Shown: positions 8,305 to 15,591, numbered from the stretch's first letter. The stretch is DNA of 64,000 nt from RGIG1681 sp045648025 (GCA_045648025.1 JAZRNH010000063.1:1-64000), one strand, 5' to 3'. Program-made: numbers and translations. The notes: generated by a model not told the origin, from the sequence alone.

Positions 8305-8937
8305 ATGTTTTTTGTTATTGCTCTTGCGATTCTTTATATTCCGCTTTTGATTTTATATCCAACAAAAGTGATTCATAAAGAAAGATTTAATAAGAAGAAA
8401 AAATATGTTATTGCAAGTAATCACTTTTCAAATGCAGATTCTTTGGTTTACATTTCTAGATTTTTGAAAAAATTTAGATTTCTTGGCAAAAAAGAATTGT
8501 TTAAAACAAAGTTTACTGCTTGGATTATGAGACATCTTGGGGTTATTGCAGTTGATAGAAAATCTGTTGCTCCAAGCACATTTAAAGAAATTTTAACAGC
8601 ATTAAACAAAAATGAGCAAATTTTCATTTATCCAGAAGGAACCAGAAACAAGGCTGGTGAAGGTGATATGCAAGAAGCAAAAGATGGTATGATTGTTTTT
8701 GCTTCAAAAGGCTCTGCTGAAATTTTGCCAATGCTCATTTATAAAAAGCCAAAAGTGTTTAGAAAAAACTATATCATTGTTGGTGAACCAATCGAAATAA
8801 AAGGTGAAAATCCAAAAAGATTAACAAAAGAAGAAATTGAAGAAAATTTGCAAGTTTATACCGAAAAAATGGCGGCTCTTAGAATTGAACTTGATGAAAT
8901 TGTTAATAAAAAGAAAAGAAAAAACAAAAAGGCATAA
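8305..8937 (+). CDS. plsC: 1-acyl-sn-glycerol-3-phosphate acyltransferase PlsC
   Basis: Membrane-associated acyltransferase of 210 residues that makes phosphatidic acid from lysophosphatidic acid. One N-terminal hydrophobic segment (residues 1-20) precedes the conserved blocks: SNHFSNADS (HX4D, near residue 38), GVIAVDRK, and YPEGTRN (substrate binding, near 112). The tail is strongly basic. AAGGAG lies eight bases before ATG. It is the last gene of the rluB operon; the terminator stem overlaps its stop codon. The chromosomal core is interrupted directly downstream by the island. Confidence 0.92.
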   Translation: MFFVIALAILYIPLLILYPTKVIHKERFNKKKKYVIASNHFSNADSLVYISRFLKKFRFLGKKELFKTKFTAWIMRHLGVIAVDRKSVAPSTFKEILTALNKNEQIFIYPEGTRNKAGEGDMQEAKDGMIVFASKGSAEILPMLIYKKPKVFRKNYIIVGEPIEIKGENPKRLTKEEIEENLQVYTEKMAALRIELDEIVNKKKRKNKKA

Positions 8938-8952
8938 ATTATTATGCCTTTT
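8931..8952 (+). terminator. Terminator overlapping the plsC stop
   Basis: GGCATAA and TTATGCC arms with a four-base loop, followed by TTTT; the TAA stop is inside the stem. Confidence 0.8.
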
Positions 8953-8954
8953 AT

Positions 8955-9030
8955 GCTGATATAGCTCAGCTGGAAGAGCAATGATCCCGTAATTGGAAGG
9001 TCAAGGTTTCTTTCATCCTTGTAAATGCTG
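8955..9030 (+). pseudogene. Disrupted tRNA-Thr(CGU), 5' half intact
   Basis: Bases 8955-8992 form a good tRNA 5' half: acceptor strand GCTGATA, TA, D-arm GCTC-AGCTGGAA-GAGC, A, anticodon-stem strand ATGAT and loop CCCGTAA. After 8992 the sequence departs: TTGGA cannot pair with ATGAT, the T-arm is damaged (GGTCAAGGTT then CTTTCATCCTTG), and the acceptor 3' strand is missing. The lost partner sequences, ATCAT and TATCAGC followed by TCCA, lie at 20430-20448. It is therefore read as a tRNA gene split by insertion of the island. Not functional as it stands. Confidence 0.75.
8984..8992 (+). other. Left attachment core (attL-like)
   Basis: ATCCCGTAA in the anticodon arm of the broken tRNA, repeated exactly at 20421-20429. 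Outside these nine bases the two copies diverge on both sides, as expected for a short site-specific recombination core in an anticodon loop. Confidence 0.55.
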
Positions 9031-9075
9031 AAAATATCAATGTTTATAAATTTTATAATTTTGAAAATTTATAAA

Positions 9076-9097
9076 GTGTAAAAAAAGTGTAAAAATT
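9076..9097 (+). repeat. Left end repeat: paired GTGTAAAAA units
   Basis: GTGTA at 9076 and 9087, an 11-base period. A near-identical pair with the same spacing and orientation lies at 20249-20270 near the other end, suggestive of recombinase arm-type sites. Confidence 0.5.
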
Positions 9098-9105
9098 CAA
9101 TAAAT

Positions 9106-9130
9106 TTAGTGCTTAAATTTTAGGCACTAA
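9106..9130 (+). repeat. Inverted repeat before the intact tRNA
   Basis: TTAGTGC and GCACTAA arms with an 11-base loop, ending five bases before the tRNA. It could terminate reading from upstream or form part of the att region; no T-run follows. Confidence 0.35.
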
Positions 9131-9135
9131 TATAT

Positions 9136-9212
9136 GCTCAGGTAGCTCAGTTGGTAGAGCAGCTGTCCCGTAAACAGCAGGTTCGTGGGTTCGAACCCCA
9201 TCCCGAGCTCCA
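9136..9212 (+). tRNA. tRNA-Thr, anticodon CGU
   Basis: Full cloverleaf: acceptor GCTCAGG paired with CCCGAGC (one A-C mismatch at pair 5), D-arm GCTC/GAGC, anticodon stem GCTGT/ACAGC with loop CCCGTAA (anticodon CGT at 9169-9171), T-arm GTGGG-TTCGAAC-CCCAT, discriminator T, encoded CCA. It decodes ACG. Position 33 is C instead of the near-universal U, and the broken tRNA at 8955 shares that C. It lies within the island, so it may replace the tRNA destroyed by the insertion. A terminator follows directly. Confidence 0.85.
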
Positions 9213-9220
9213 AATATTAT

Positions 9221-9255
9221 AAAAGCATGTTGAATTAAAACATGCTTTTATTTTC
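9221..9255 (+). terminator. Terminator after tRNA-Thr
   Basis: AAAAGCATG and CATGCTTTT arms with an 11-base loop and a following T-rich tail. Confidence 0.8.
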
Positions 9256-9282
9256 TAAAAATAAAGCATCTTGTAAACAAAA

Positions 9283-9319
9283 AAAACATCTGGCTTAATG
9301 CGCAGATGTTTTTGTTTTT
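9283..9319. terminator. Bidirectional terminator-like hairpin
   Basis: AACATCTG (9285-9292) and CAGATGTT (9303-9310), with A-run before and T-run after, so it can serve either strand. On the minus strand it follows the truncated gene remnant at 9325. Confidence 0.6.
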
Positions 9320-9324
9320 ATTTA

Positions 9325-9402
9325 TTAGTTTTTATTGATTTCTTCAGTTTTTTCAACTGTTTTTTCTTTTGAAACATCACTGATTATTTTTGGTTTTATA
9401 TG
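9325..9402 (-). pseudogene. C-terminal remnant of a minus-strand gene
   Basis: Reading the minus strand, about 25 codons end in a TAA at 9325 and give a Lys/Glu-rich tail (IKPKIISDVSKEKTVEKTEE), followed at proper distance by a terminator. No start or upstream coding sequence remains. It resembles the charged low-complexity tails of membrane proteins elsewhere in this genome, so it may be the end of a gene lost when the island formed. Speculative. Confidence 0.3.
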
Positions 9403-9423
9403 CTTGACGAGTCAAATGAAAAA

Positions 9424-9446
9424 ACACTAAACTATAACTATAGTGT
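9424..9446 (+). repeat. Inverted repeat upstream of the small broken gene
   Basis: ACACTA and TAGTGT arms around an AT-rich centre, lying at the possible -10 region (TTGACG near 9402, TAAACT near 9426). Operator-like. Confidence 0.35.
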
Positions 9447-9481
9447 TGGTTTATCATTAATACATTTAATTTGAGGTTGCT

Positions 9482-9654
9482 ATGGGATTTTTGGGAAATT
9501 TAATTGAAATGTTAAGGGGAATGAAGGTTCATGATAACTGCACAAAAATGAGCCGATGACCGAGGAAGAAGAGATGGAAACATTGTTCTATCTAAATACG
9601 CAAATGGATAAAGAAATGGAAGAGTGGGAAAAGAACAATAAAAATGATTTTTAA
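9482..9654 (+). pseudogene. Small gene split by a frame change (about 57 codons)
   Basis: ATG 9482, behind TTTGAGGT, encodes MGFLGNLIEMLRGMKVHDNC and stops at TGA 9557-9559. A second reading starts at ATG 9556, overlapping in ATGA, and encodes 32 residues (MTEEEEMETLFYLNTQMDKE then a charged end) to TAA 9652. The two join naturally as one short protein with an amphipathic start and acidic helical end. This is either a frameshifted small gene, a programmed shift, or two coupled microproteins. No family is recognised. Confidence 0.4.
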
Positions 9655-9655
9655 A

Positions 9656-9686
9656 AAAGAGCGATTTGAATTCGCTCTTTTTTTTG
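9656..9686. terminator. Bidirectional terminator between convergent genes
   Basis: AAAGAGCGA and TCGCTCTTT arms flanked by A-run and T-run, between the small plus-strand gene and the minus-strand FtsK motor. Confidence 0.8.
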
Positions 9687-9707
9687 TCAAAAAATTTTTA
9701 AATTATA

Positions 9708-10751
9708 TTAAGATTTTGTGATTATTAAATCAATAGGAGTGGATTTGATAGTTTCTTGAAATTTAGGAGTTAAATCTTTAAAGTATTTTCCTTCATATTT
9801 GCTATCTACATCACTTAAACAATATTCATTTTTAAGAAACGAAATAAAAGCGTAAAGTCTTTTAAAACCGTCAGATATATAAAATCTATCATCGACCTCA
9901 ACAAGAAAGATTTCAAGATTGAATTTTTTATTTAGCGCTTGCTCAATTAGTTTAGATGATTGTTTTGCATAGGAATCATTTAGGTTCAATAACTCCCAAT
10001 TGAAAACCCCATCTTCATATCCGTCAATGTAATAAATTCCATTATCGAATCCATCTTTTATTTTTAAAACAGATAAAGTTTTCTGTTTAAATTTGTTTTT
10101 GCACTTATTGATAATATTATCAATAGTTGCTTGGTTAATATATGCTGTTTGCATTTGAATTTTTGTGGTTGAGTTTGTGAAAATCATTTCACCGAGATTT
10201 AGGTGCTCTGCTGTTGTGAATTCAGTAGGAAAACTCTTTGGTAATTTTTTTTGGCTAAGAGGGAAGCAAATTTGAGTTTTTGTTTTACTAATGATTTCAT
10301 CTGGGATAGAAACAGGTCTTTGTGTTGCCATGATAACATAGATATTAGAATTTGTATCATTATTCAAAATTGAAATGATTTTTGATAATGCATCATTATT
10401 GAATACAAGCTCTGCAAGTTCATCAATAAAAATTATGATAGGTGTTTTTGTGTTGATATTGAGGCAATCATCTAAAATAGCAGTTAATTCTTCAGGGGTT
10501 CTTGCAAGAGTGTTAAATAAGTGAGGTAAAGATTTATAAGAATTAAATTCAACATGTTTTGGGTCGATGAGTGCGAGTTTTAGTTTGTCAGACGAATATG
10601 TTTTAGTTAAGTTTGTGATTAGCATGTGAAGAAGGTTTGATTTGCCTGAACCTGTGTCACCAAAAATAATAGTGTGTGATAATTCTTCAAGAGGAATAGA
10701 TATAGATTTGTTATCTGTTCCATTAATGGTTATTAAAATTTCTTTGTTCAT
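9708..10751 (-). CDS. Stand-alone FtsK/SpoIIIE-type ATPase motor
   Basis: Cytoplasmic P-loop ATPase of 347 residues resembling only the alpha-beta motor of FtsK/SpoIIIE DNA translocases. Walker A is GDTGSGKS (31-38), followed by KLALIDPKHVEFNSYKSLPHL, typical of FtsK, Walker B IIIFIDELAEL (Asp110, Glu111) and YVIMATQRPVSIPDEI. There is no membrane domain, and the usual C-terminal gamma winged helix is replaced by about 120 unrecognised residues. AAGGAG precedes the ATG. Its promoter contains a TGTCC palindrome. Family members move DNA during segregation or conjugation; the role in this island is unknown. Confidence 0.82.
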   Translation of the reverse strand: MNKEILITINGTDNKSISIPLEELSHTIIFGDTGSGKSNLLHMLITNLTKTYSSDKLKLALIDPKHVEFNSYKSLPHLFNTLARTPEELTAILDDCLNINTKTPIIIFIDELAELVFNNDALSKIISILNNDTNSNIYVIMATQRPVSIPDEIISKTKTQICFPLSQKKLPKSFPTEFTTAEHLNLGEMIFTNSTTKIQMQTAYINQATIDNIINKCKNKFKQKTLSVLKIKDGFDNGIYYIDGYEDGVFNWELLNLNDSYAKQSSKLIEQALNKKFNLEIFLVEVDDRFYISDGFKRLYAFISFLKNEYCLSDVDSKYEGKYFKDLTPKFQETIKSTPIDLIITKS

Positions 10752-10786
10752 AAAATTTCTCCTTGATACATTATTTATTTAATCTT

Positions 10787-10820
10787 ATTGTACAATTTTA
10801 AATGTCCGTTTTTTAGGACT
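10787..10820 (-). promoter_or_regulatory. Promoter of the FtsK motor with TGTCC-box A
   Basis: On the minus strand, -10 TACAAT (10787-10792) and, 17 bases away, a weak -35 at 10810-10815 lying inside a GTCC-N8-GGAC palindrome (box 10803-10820). The same layout recurs at 13166-13199, pointing to a shared regulator. Confidence 0.6.
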
Positions 10821-10861
10821 GTCTAAATGATATTATGAATTTAGTAAAAATTAATTTTTGT

Positions 10862-10890
10862 TTTGTATTTTAAATTAATTTTGATATAAT
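10862..10890 (+). promoter_or_regulatory. Promoter of the 10923 gene
   Basis: Extended -10 TGATATAAT (TATAAT 10885-10890) with a weak -35 TTTGTA at 10862, divergent from the FtsK motor promoter. Confidence 0.5.
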
Positions 10891-10922
10891 GAAAAAAACA
10901 GGTTTTATAAAGGAGAATGAAT

Positions 10923-11540
10923 ATGGCAACAAAAAAAGGAAACAAAAAAACCATTGGTGCTGTAGAGTTTGAGTATACCGAGGAAATGGTTGAAGAAAGT
11001 AAAGAATATGTTGAGAATTTTGAAAGTGATTATGAATTAAGTATGTTTGAAAAATATAAACATGAATATAGTAGAGGTGGTTTTTTATCAAAGATTGATA
11101 CATTTTTGACATTTTTTAAACATCATGCACAATTTAATAATAAAACGCAAGAAGAAATTTTAGAATTTATAAAAGAACATAGTCAAGAATTGAGAGATAT
11201 GTTTGTTGTTGCGGCTAATCAAGACGATATAGATGAAGTGTTTCCTTTTTATGTGGCTTATGAATTAGATGAGGAATTTCATTTAATAAAAAAAGTAAAG
11301 TTAAATAGTCCACCAGAAAGAATTGTTGTAAGTGCAGCGTTCTTATTCGCTGATTTAGTTTGTGCTTTGTGGAAAAAATATAAAAATGAGTCAATAGAAT
11401 ATAAAATTTTAACAAAAGGTAATAATTTTAGTGTTAGTTATACAAATGACGAAACAGGTGAAGTGACTGAAATTGAAGAACAAAAAGACGGATATTATTT
11501 AAAAGAATGTTTGCAATGGGATAATGAAAATAGACAATAA
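10923..11540 (+). CDS. Hypothetical acidic protein of the island
   Basis: Soluble 205-residue protein with no recognised family. It begins with a short Lys-rich stretch (MATKKGNKK), then is strongly acidic and mostly helical (EEMVEESKEYVENFESDYEL), with a central hydrophobic helix VVSAAFLFADLVCALWKKY near residue 137 that looks buried rather than membrane-spanning, and a C-terminal beta stretch NFSVSYTNDETGEV. ATG 10923 is preferred over 10917 because AGGAG is eight bases before it. It is monocistronic with its own terminator and is divergent from the FtsK motor, sharing a control region with TGTCC-box A. Confidence 0.75.
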   Translation: MATKKGNKKTIGAVEFEYTEEMVEESKEYVENFESDYELSMFEKYKHEYSRGGFLSKIDTFLTFFKHHAQFNNKTQEEILEFIKEHSQELRDMFVVAANQDDIDEVFPFYVAYELDEEFHLIKKVKLNSPPERIVVSAAFLFADLVCALWKKYKNESIEYKILTKGNNFSVSYTNDETGEVTEIEEQKDGYYLKECLQWDNENRQ

Positions 11541-11569
11541 AAAAGAGCTAATTATTAGCTCTTTTTTTT
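11541..11569. terminator. Bidirectional terminator
   Basis: GAGCTAA and TTAGCTC arms with A-run and T-run, between convergent genes. Confidence 0.8.
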
Positions 11570-11584
11570 GTGTAGAATTTAAAT

Positions 11585-13081
11585 TTATTTAGATAATTCA
11601 GTTAGTTTTTGCCAGATTTTAACCATTGCGAGAGTATCAAGTTCACAATACTTTAAAAGGTTTTGACGGGCTTGTTTTTGCTCTTTTTTAGGTAGGTCTT
11701 TAATCTTTGGAAATAGCGCCATAGCTTCGCCACCATTGTGAACACCTTCAAGATTGTGATAGTCAAGTTCTGGGTCATTTGGAAACATTGCAGGCAAAAC
11801 ACTTTTGATTGAAAGAGAGCCACCAATTTCTTTTCTGTAATAACAGCCAGTTCTAAATGGTTCGATTAAATCTTCCATATGCAAGGTTATGCCACGGAGT
11901 TTTGTGTATAGGTCAGGAAATGTGTCTGCAAGTTCATGGATTCTACCTTTTTCAAAGCCCATATTATATGCGAGAACACAAGAACCAACGGGAATATCGT
12001 TGCATAAACTTTCAGCTATAGCACGTCTTGGGTCTTTGCCACTTTCGGCTAGAAATTCTTTATGAATTAAAGGTCCGCCTTCATATTCAATAATATGAAG
12101 GGAATATTGGAAAGGTATTTGCTGATAAGGTCTTGTTCCAACATATTCAGGGATGACGGGTTGCATGGTTTCGAAATCTAAAAAATATAAAGGATATTTT
12201 AGTTTATCTAAAAACTTTTTAATGCCGTCTTTGTCTATATGTGGTTCAAAGTTGTGATTTTGGAATTTGATTTGCATATCTTGGATATTGCCAAGATACC
12301 AACCAGTTGCTTCAAGGTCTTTGAATGAAAGAATACCTCTGTTATACCATTCAAGTTTTTTAGAAAAGTTAGTTCTATATAAATCAAATATAGATGGTGA
12401 TGGGAGATGCTTTGAGCAATATTTCCAGAATCCACATTTATAAGGAGTATGACAATTTGCTGAAATATCGATGGCGGGTTCAGTTTCTTGTTTTAGCATT
12501 TCTTCAGCAAGTTTGATTTGTTCTTTAACATTTGTTTGTTCTTGAATTACAAAGTCGGTTATATCTGTAATTTTAAATAGTTCATTAAGATTGAGTGTTC
12601 CATCAAAAACATAATCACTATTAATATTAACAACATATGTTTTTGTAATTTTTATTCCACAGTGTTCAAGCACATATTTTTGATAAGATACATCAACGAT
12701 GTAAACATAATTATCTTCATGAGTAGAACTTTTTACTTCGTAAATGGCATAGCCATTTTTTTCTTTTCTCAAAATATCTACAGCACAATATAAACCATTA
12801 TATTCAAATGATGCTTCACAGATATTTTCTGTTCCATTTGAAATACAGTCTTTTGTTTTTTGAATCATAGACCTAATGTCAAGTGAGCCATCTTCTTTGT
12901 GCGAAGTAACTTCTGTGAAATCACCAAAAAGATTCATAGCGAGGTCACCAACAACATTTCCGTTTTCCATTCTGCCTTTTAAAGCATCATCAAAAACATA
13001 TTCTTCTGGTTTGAATTTTTTAAGCCATGCAATTTTTGGACATTGCCACAAACCACAGTATTTTGATTTACTAAAAAACAT
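11585..13081 (-). CDS. DUF2779 protein: Cas4-like nuclease fused to RNase H-fold exonuclease
   Basis: A 498-residue probable nuclease. The N-terminal half looks like a Cas4/RecB PD-(D/E)XK domain: Cys9 and Cys14, then the active-site pair Asp102 and Glu115-x-Lys117 (YEVKSS), then Cys210, Cys216 and Cys222, a set of five cysteines that could hold an Fe-S cluster. The C-terminal half is the DUF2779 region with LDFETMQP (Asp302, Glu304), AYNMGFEK (near 371) and KYCELDTLAM (Asp482), the spacing of a DnaQ-like exonuclease. AAGGAG precedes the start. No CRISPR array or other cas gene is nearby, so a role in mobile-element defence or repair is inference. Confidence 0.85.
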   Translation of the reverse strand: MFFSKSKYCGLWQCPKIAWLKKFKPEEYVFDDALKGRMENGNVVGDLAMNLFGDFTEVTSHKEDGSLDIRSMIQKTKDCISNGTENICEASFEYNGLYCAVDILRKEKNGYAIYEVKSSTHEDNYVYIVDVSYQKYVLEHCGIKITKTYVVNINSDYVFDGTLNLNELFKITDITDFVIQEQTNVKEQIKLAEEMLKQETEPAIDISANCHTPYKCGFWKYCSKHLPSPSIFDLYRTNFSKKLEWYNRGILSFKDLEATGWYLGNIQDMQIKFQNHNFEPHIDKDGIKKFLDKLKYPLYFLDFETMQPVIPEYVGTRPYQQIPFQYSLHIIEYEGGPLIHKEFLAESGKDPRRAIAESLCNDIPVGSCVLAYNMGFEKGRIHELADTFPDLYTKLRGITLHMEDLIEPFRTGCYYRKEIGGSLSIKSVLPAMFPNDPELDYHNLEGVHNGGEAMALFPKIKDLPKKEQKQARQNLLKYCELDTLAMVKIWQKLTELSK

Positions 13082-13104
13082 AGTTTTCTCCTTTGCTTAA
13101 ATTT

Positions 13105-13133
13105 ATTATAGCAAATTTGTTTGATAAGGTAAA
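13105..13133 (-). promoter_or_regulatory. Promoter of the DUF2779 gene
   Basis: On the minus strand, TTTACC (13128-13133), 17 bases, TATAAT (13105-13110). Confidence 0.65.
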
Positions 13134-13165
13134 CGCTTTGCACGAATTTATAATAGTTTAAATAA

Positions 13166-13199
13166 TGTCCTTTTTTTTGGACAATGTGTGCGATACAAT
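13166..13199 (+). promoter_or_regulatory. Promoter of the five-gene operon with TGTCC-box B
   Basis: TGTCC-N8-GGACA palindrome (13166-13183). The -35 slot (13171-13176, TTTTTT) lies in the spacer, and TACAAT (13194-13199) follows 17 bases later. The architecture is identical to box A upstream of the FtsK motor. A poor -35 inside an operator suggests activation or steric repression. Confidence 0.65.
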
Positions 13200-13230
13200 A
13201 AAAGCACAAAAGAAAAAGGAGTGCAATTTT

Positions 13231-13581
13231 ATGGAAAAAAGAAGAATCGAGTTACGTGCTGTTAATGTATATGGTGTGGAAGAAAAGTTAATTGATAGAT
13301 TTTATTTTAGAAATTTGATTATGAATTTGCTTGAATACGATGAATTTGTAAAAGAGCTTGATAAGATAACTGGTTTTAAAATTTCCAATATAAAGACTTT
13401 GGAAGAAAGGCAAGAAGAAATTCGTTTTATTTTAGGCAATGGAGCGAGGGGTGCAATTGCTGTGCATTTAGCGATTAAATATTTGTCTTATCTTGTAGAG
13501 AAAGGTTTAGATGTAATTCTTGATGAGTATTGGAGAGATAAACTAAATAAGTTTAAGGGGTTTGGTGATGGAAAAAAGTAG
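13231..13581 (+). CDS. Small hypothetical protein sharing a domain with the next gene
   Basis: A 116-residue soluble protein heading the operon. ATG 13231 is chosen for the AAGGAG about ten bases upstream; the longer reading would start within the operator. Residues about 24-108 align with the C-terminal part of the next protein: YDEFVKELDKITGFKISNIK here against YDEKYIKSIDEIFGTSLSKV there, then a short linker ending (G)NG/NDG and two hydrophobic helices (IAVHLAIKYLSYLVEK against LLVVITLQYFAEKL). The domain is not recognised. The stop overlaps the next start by 14 bases, implying translational coupling and perhaps a complex. Confidence 0.75.
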   Translation: MEKRRIELRAVNVYGVEEKLIDRFYFRNLIMNLLEYDEFVKELDKITGFKISNIKTLEERQEEIRFILGNGARGAIAVHLAIKYLSYLVEKGLDVILDEYWRDKLNKFKGFGDGKK

Positions 13582-14296
13582 AGATATTGATATTGATAAA
13601 ATTCTTAAAGTTACAGATGAAGAAGTTTTGGAGCTAAAAAAAGATTTTGGTTGGCTGATAGATAATTTTCAAAAAGAAGAAGATGAAGATTTTGAAAAGG
13701 CTAAACAAGAAGTTGAAGAAATATTTTCAAAATACATAAAAGATTTTGACCAAATTTCAACTGCAACTGTTCAAAGAAAATTGCATATTGGTTATGCAAA
13801 AGCAGCGAAGTTTATTGATATTTTAGCAATTAAAAATATTGTGACAAAAGAGTTTGGTGTAAGAGATATTTTAAATAAACAACTATTTATTGAAGAAGCT
13901 GTAAAATATTTTACACCAATAATTAGAGATAAAAATAAATTAAATGAATTAAACAAAAATGACATCTTTGCATTTATCTTACATGATAAGTTTGACCCTG
14001 GAAGAGTTGACTATTATTGGCTAGAAAGGTTAATTGGAGAACATCTTGTTTATGACGAAAAATATATAAAATCAATAGATGAAATATTTGGGACAAGTTT
14101 GAGCAAGGTTAAAAGTGTAAAAGATAAAACAAAGTGTATTTTTAATGATGGCAAAATTGTTTTTAGACTTTTGGTTGTGATAACACTTCAATATTTTGCA
14201 GAGAAGTTAAAATATAAAACTTTAAGTAATTGGGATTATGATGATATTTATTTAAAAGAAAAAATTAGAAATTTGCGTTTTTTTGATAATGATTAA
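13568..14296 (+). CDS. FtsK-gamma-like winged-helix protein
   Basis: A 242-residue protein. Residues about 48-95 match the DNA-reading gamma domain of FtsK/SpoIIIE: EEIFSKYI, then ISTATVQRKLHIGYAKAAKF, then IDILAIKNIV. No ATPase motor is present. The C-terminal region (about 140-225) carries the same unknown domain as the preceding small protein. ATG 13568 is selected by AAGGGG seven bases upstream; TTG or GTG codons just before it are alternatives. A free FtsK-gamma module next to a soluble FtsH-like protease, in an island that also encodes a gamma-less FtsK motor, suggests sequence-directed DNA recognition. The function is not known. Confidence 0.8.
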   Translation: MEKSRDIDIDKILKVTDEEVLELKKDFGWLIDNFQKEEDEDFEKAKQEVEEIFSKYIKDFDQISTATVQRKLHIGYAKAAKFIDILAIKNIVTKEFGVRDILNKQLFIEEAVKYFTPIIRDKNKLNELNKNDIFAFILHDKFDPGRVDYYWLERLIGEHLVYDEKYIKSIDEIFGTSLSKVKSVKDKTKCIFNDGKIVFRLLVVITLQYFAEKLKYKTLSNWDYDDIYLKEKIRNLRFFDND

Positions 14297-14307
14297 GGAG
14301 AAAATAA

Positions 14308-15588
14308 ATGAAAGAGTTTGATAAAATTATTGGATATGAACCAGTAAAAAAAGAGTTAAAGAGAATATGTGATATTTTGGTGAATCCAGAAAAATATAAG
14401 AAATTTGGGGTAAAAGCATCGCAGGGTTTATTGATTTATGGTGAACCTGGTGTTGGAAAAAGTTTAATGGCAGATTGTTTTATTAAAGCCACAAAGAGGA
14501 AGTGTTTTGTATGCAGAAAAACAAAAGCAAACGGTGATTTTGTTGATGAAATTACAAAAACTTTTGAAGAGGCAAAAACCCATGCACCATCTATTATATT
14601 GCTTGATGATATGGATAAGTTTGCAAATGAAGATGATAGGCACACAGACACAGAAGAATATGTTGCAGTTCAGTCAGGAATTGACAATGTTAAAGATTCA
14701 GATGTGTTTGTTGTTGCAACTGCAAATGATATTTACAAACTTCCTCATTCACTGAAAAGAACAGGTAGGTTTTCTAAAAAGTTGGAGATTAGACCACCAG
14801 AAGGGAAAGATGCTGAAAATATTATAAAATTTTATTTAAGTCAAAAAGAAAATGTTGGAGAAATTGACATAAAAGAAATAACAAGACTTTTAAATTCAAG
14901 AACGTGTGCAGACCTTGAAACCATTGTTAATGAAGCTGGAATTTACGCTGCATCAGAGGGGAAAGAACAAATAGAGCATAATGATATGGTTAGAGCTTGT
15001 TTGAGAGTGTTATATAATGCGCCAGAAGCAGAAGATGAGGTTTTGTTTTCAAATAGCAATGAGAAAAATAGAATGACAGCATATCATGAGGCTGGACATG
15101 TTGTGGTTGCTGAGGTTTTAGAACCAGAGAGCGTGACACTTGCATCTATAGCAAATTATGATGGTGATGTTAATGGTATTACAGCATATTATCAAACAAA
15201 AGATTATTACAATTCAATTAGATATATGAAAAATAGAGTAAAGGTTGTTTTAGGTGGAAAGGCTGCAACAGAACTTGAATATGGTGAAATTGATGTTGGA
15301 GCATCTAATGATTTGCAAAGGGCATTCAAAATTACTGCTAGATTTATTGATGATTATTGTGGTTTTGGTTTTGATTCTTATGTTCCAATTCCAAATTCGG
15401 TTAATACTATTGATAGATGCTCTGATAAAATCGGATTTTTTATAAACAACTATTATAATGAAGTAAAAGAGATTTTAGCTAAAAATCGAGAGTTTTTAGA
15501 AAAGATTGCTGGTAAGCTCTTAGAAAAAACTACTATAATGATGAGTGATATTCAAGAGATTAAAAAGACTTGTAATATTGAGAGGTAG
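14308..15588 (+). CDS. Soluble FtsH-like AAA+ zinc metalloprotease
   Basis: A 426-residue protein combining an AAA+ ATPase and an M41 peptidase but lacking the N-terminal membrane helices of FtsH. Walker A is GEPGVGKS (45-52), Walker B IILLDDMDKF (Asp100), and an arginine-finger region HSLKRTGRFSKKLEIRPP is present. The zinc site HEAGH is at 260-264, and the third ligand is in GASNDLQRA, after the family motif LGGKAATELEYG. It is shorter than FtsH (about 600 residues) and would act in the cytoplasm. AAGGAG lies nine bases upstream. Gene context with an FtsK-gamma protein and a phosphatase is unlike housekeeping ftsH and suggests conditional degradation of specific proteins. Confidence 0.88.
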   Translation: MKEFDKIIGYEPVKKELKRICDILVNPEKYKKFGVKASQGLLIYGEPGVGKSLMADCFIKATKRKCFVCRKTKANGDFVDEITKTFEEAKTHAPSIILLDDMDKFANEDDRHTDTEEYVAVQSGIDNVKDSDVFVVATANDIYKLPHSLKRTGRFSKKLEIRPPEGKDAENIIKFYLSQKENVGEIDIKEITRLLNSRTCADLETIVNEAGIYAASEGKEQIEHNDMVRACLRVLYNAPEAEDEVLFSNSNEKNRMTAYHEAGHVVVAEVLEPESVTLASIANYDGDVNGITAYYQTKDYYNSIRYMKNRVKVVLGGKAATELEYGEIDVGASNDLQRAFKITARFIDDYCGFGFDSYVPIPNSVNTIDRCSDKIGFFINNYYNEVKEILAKNREFLEKIAGKLLEKTTIMMSDIQEIKKTCNIER

Positions 15589-15591
15589 ATT

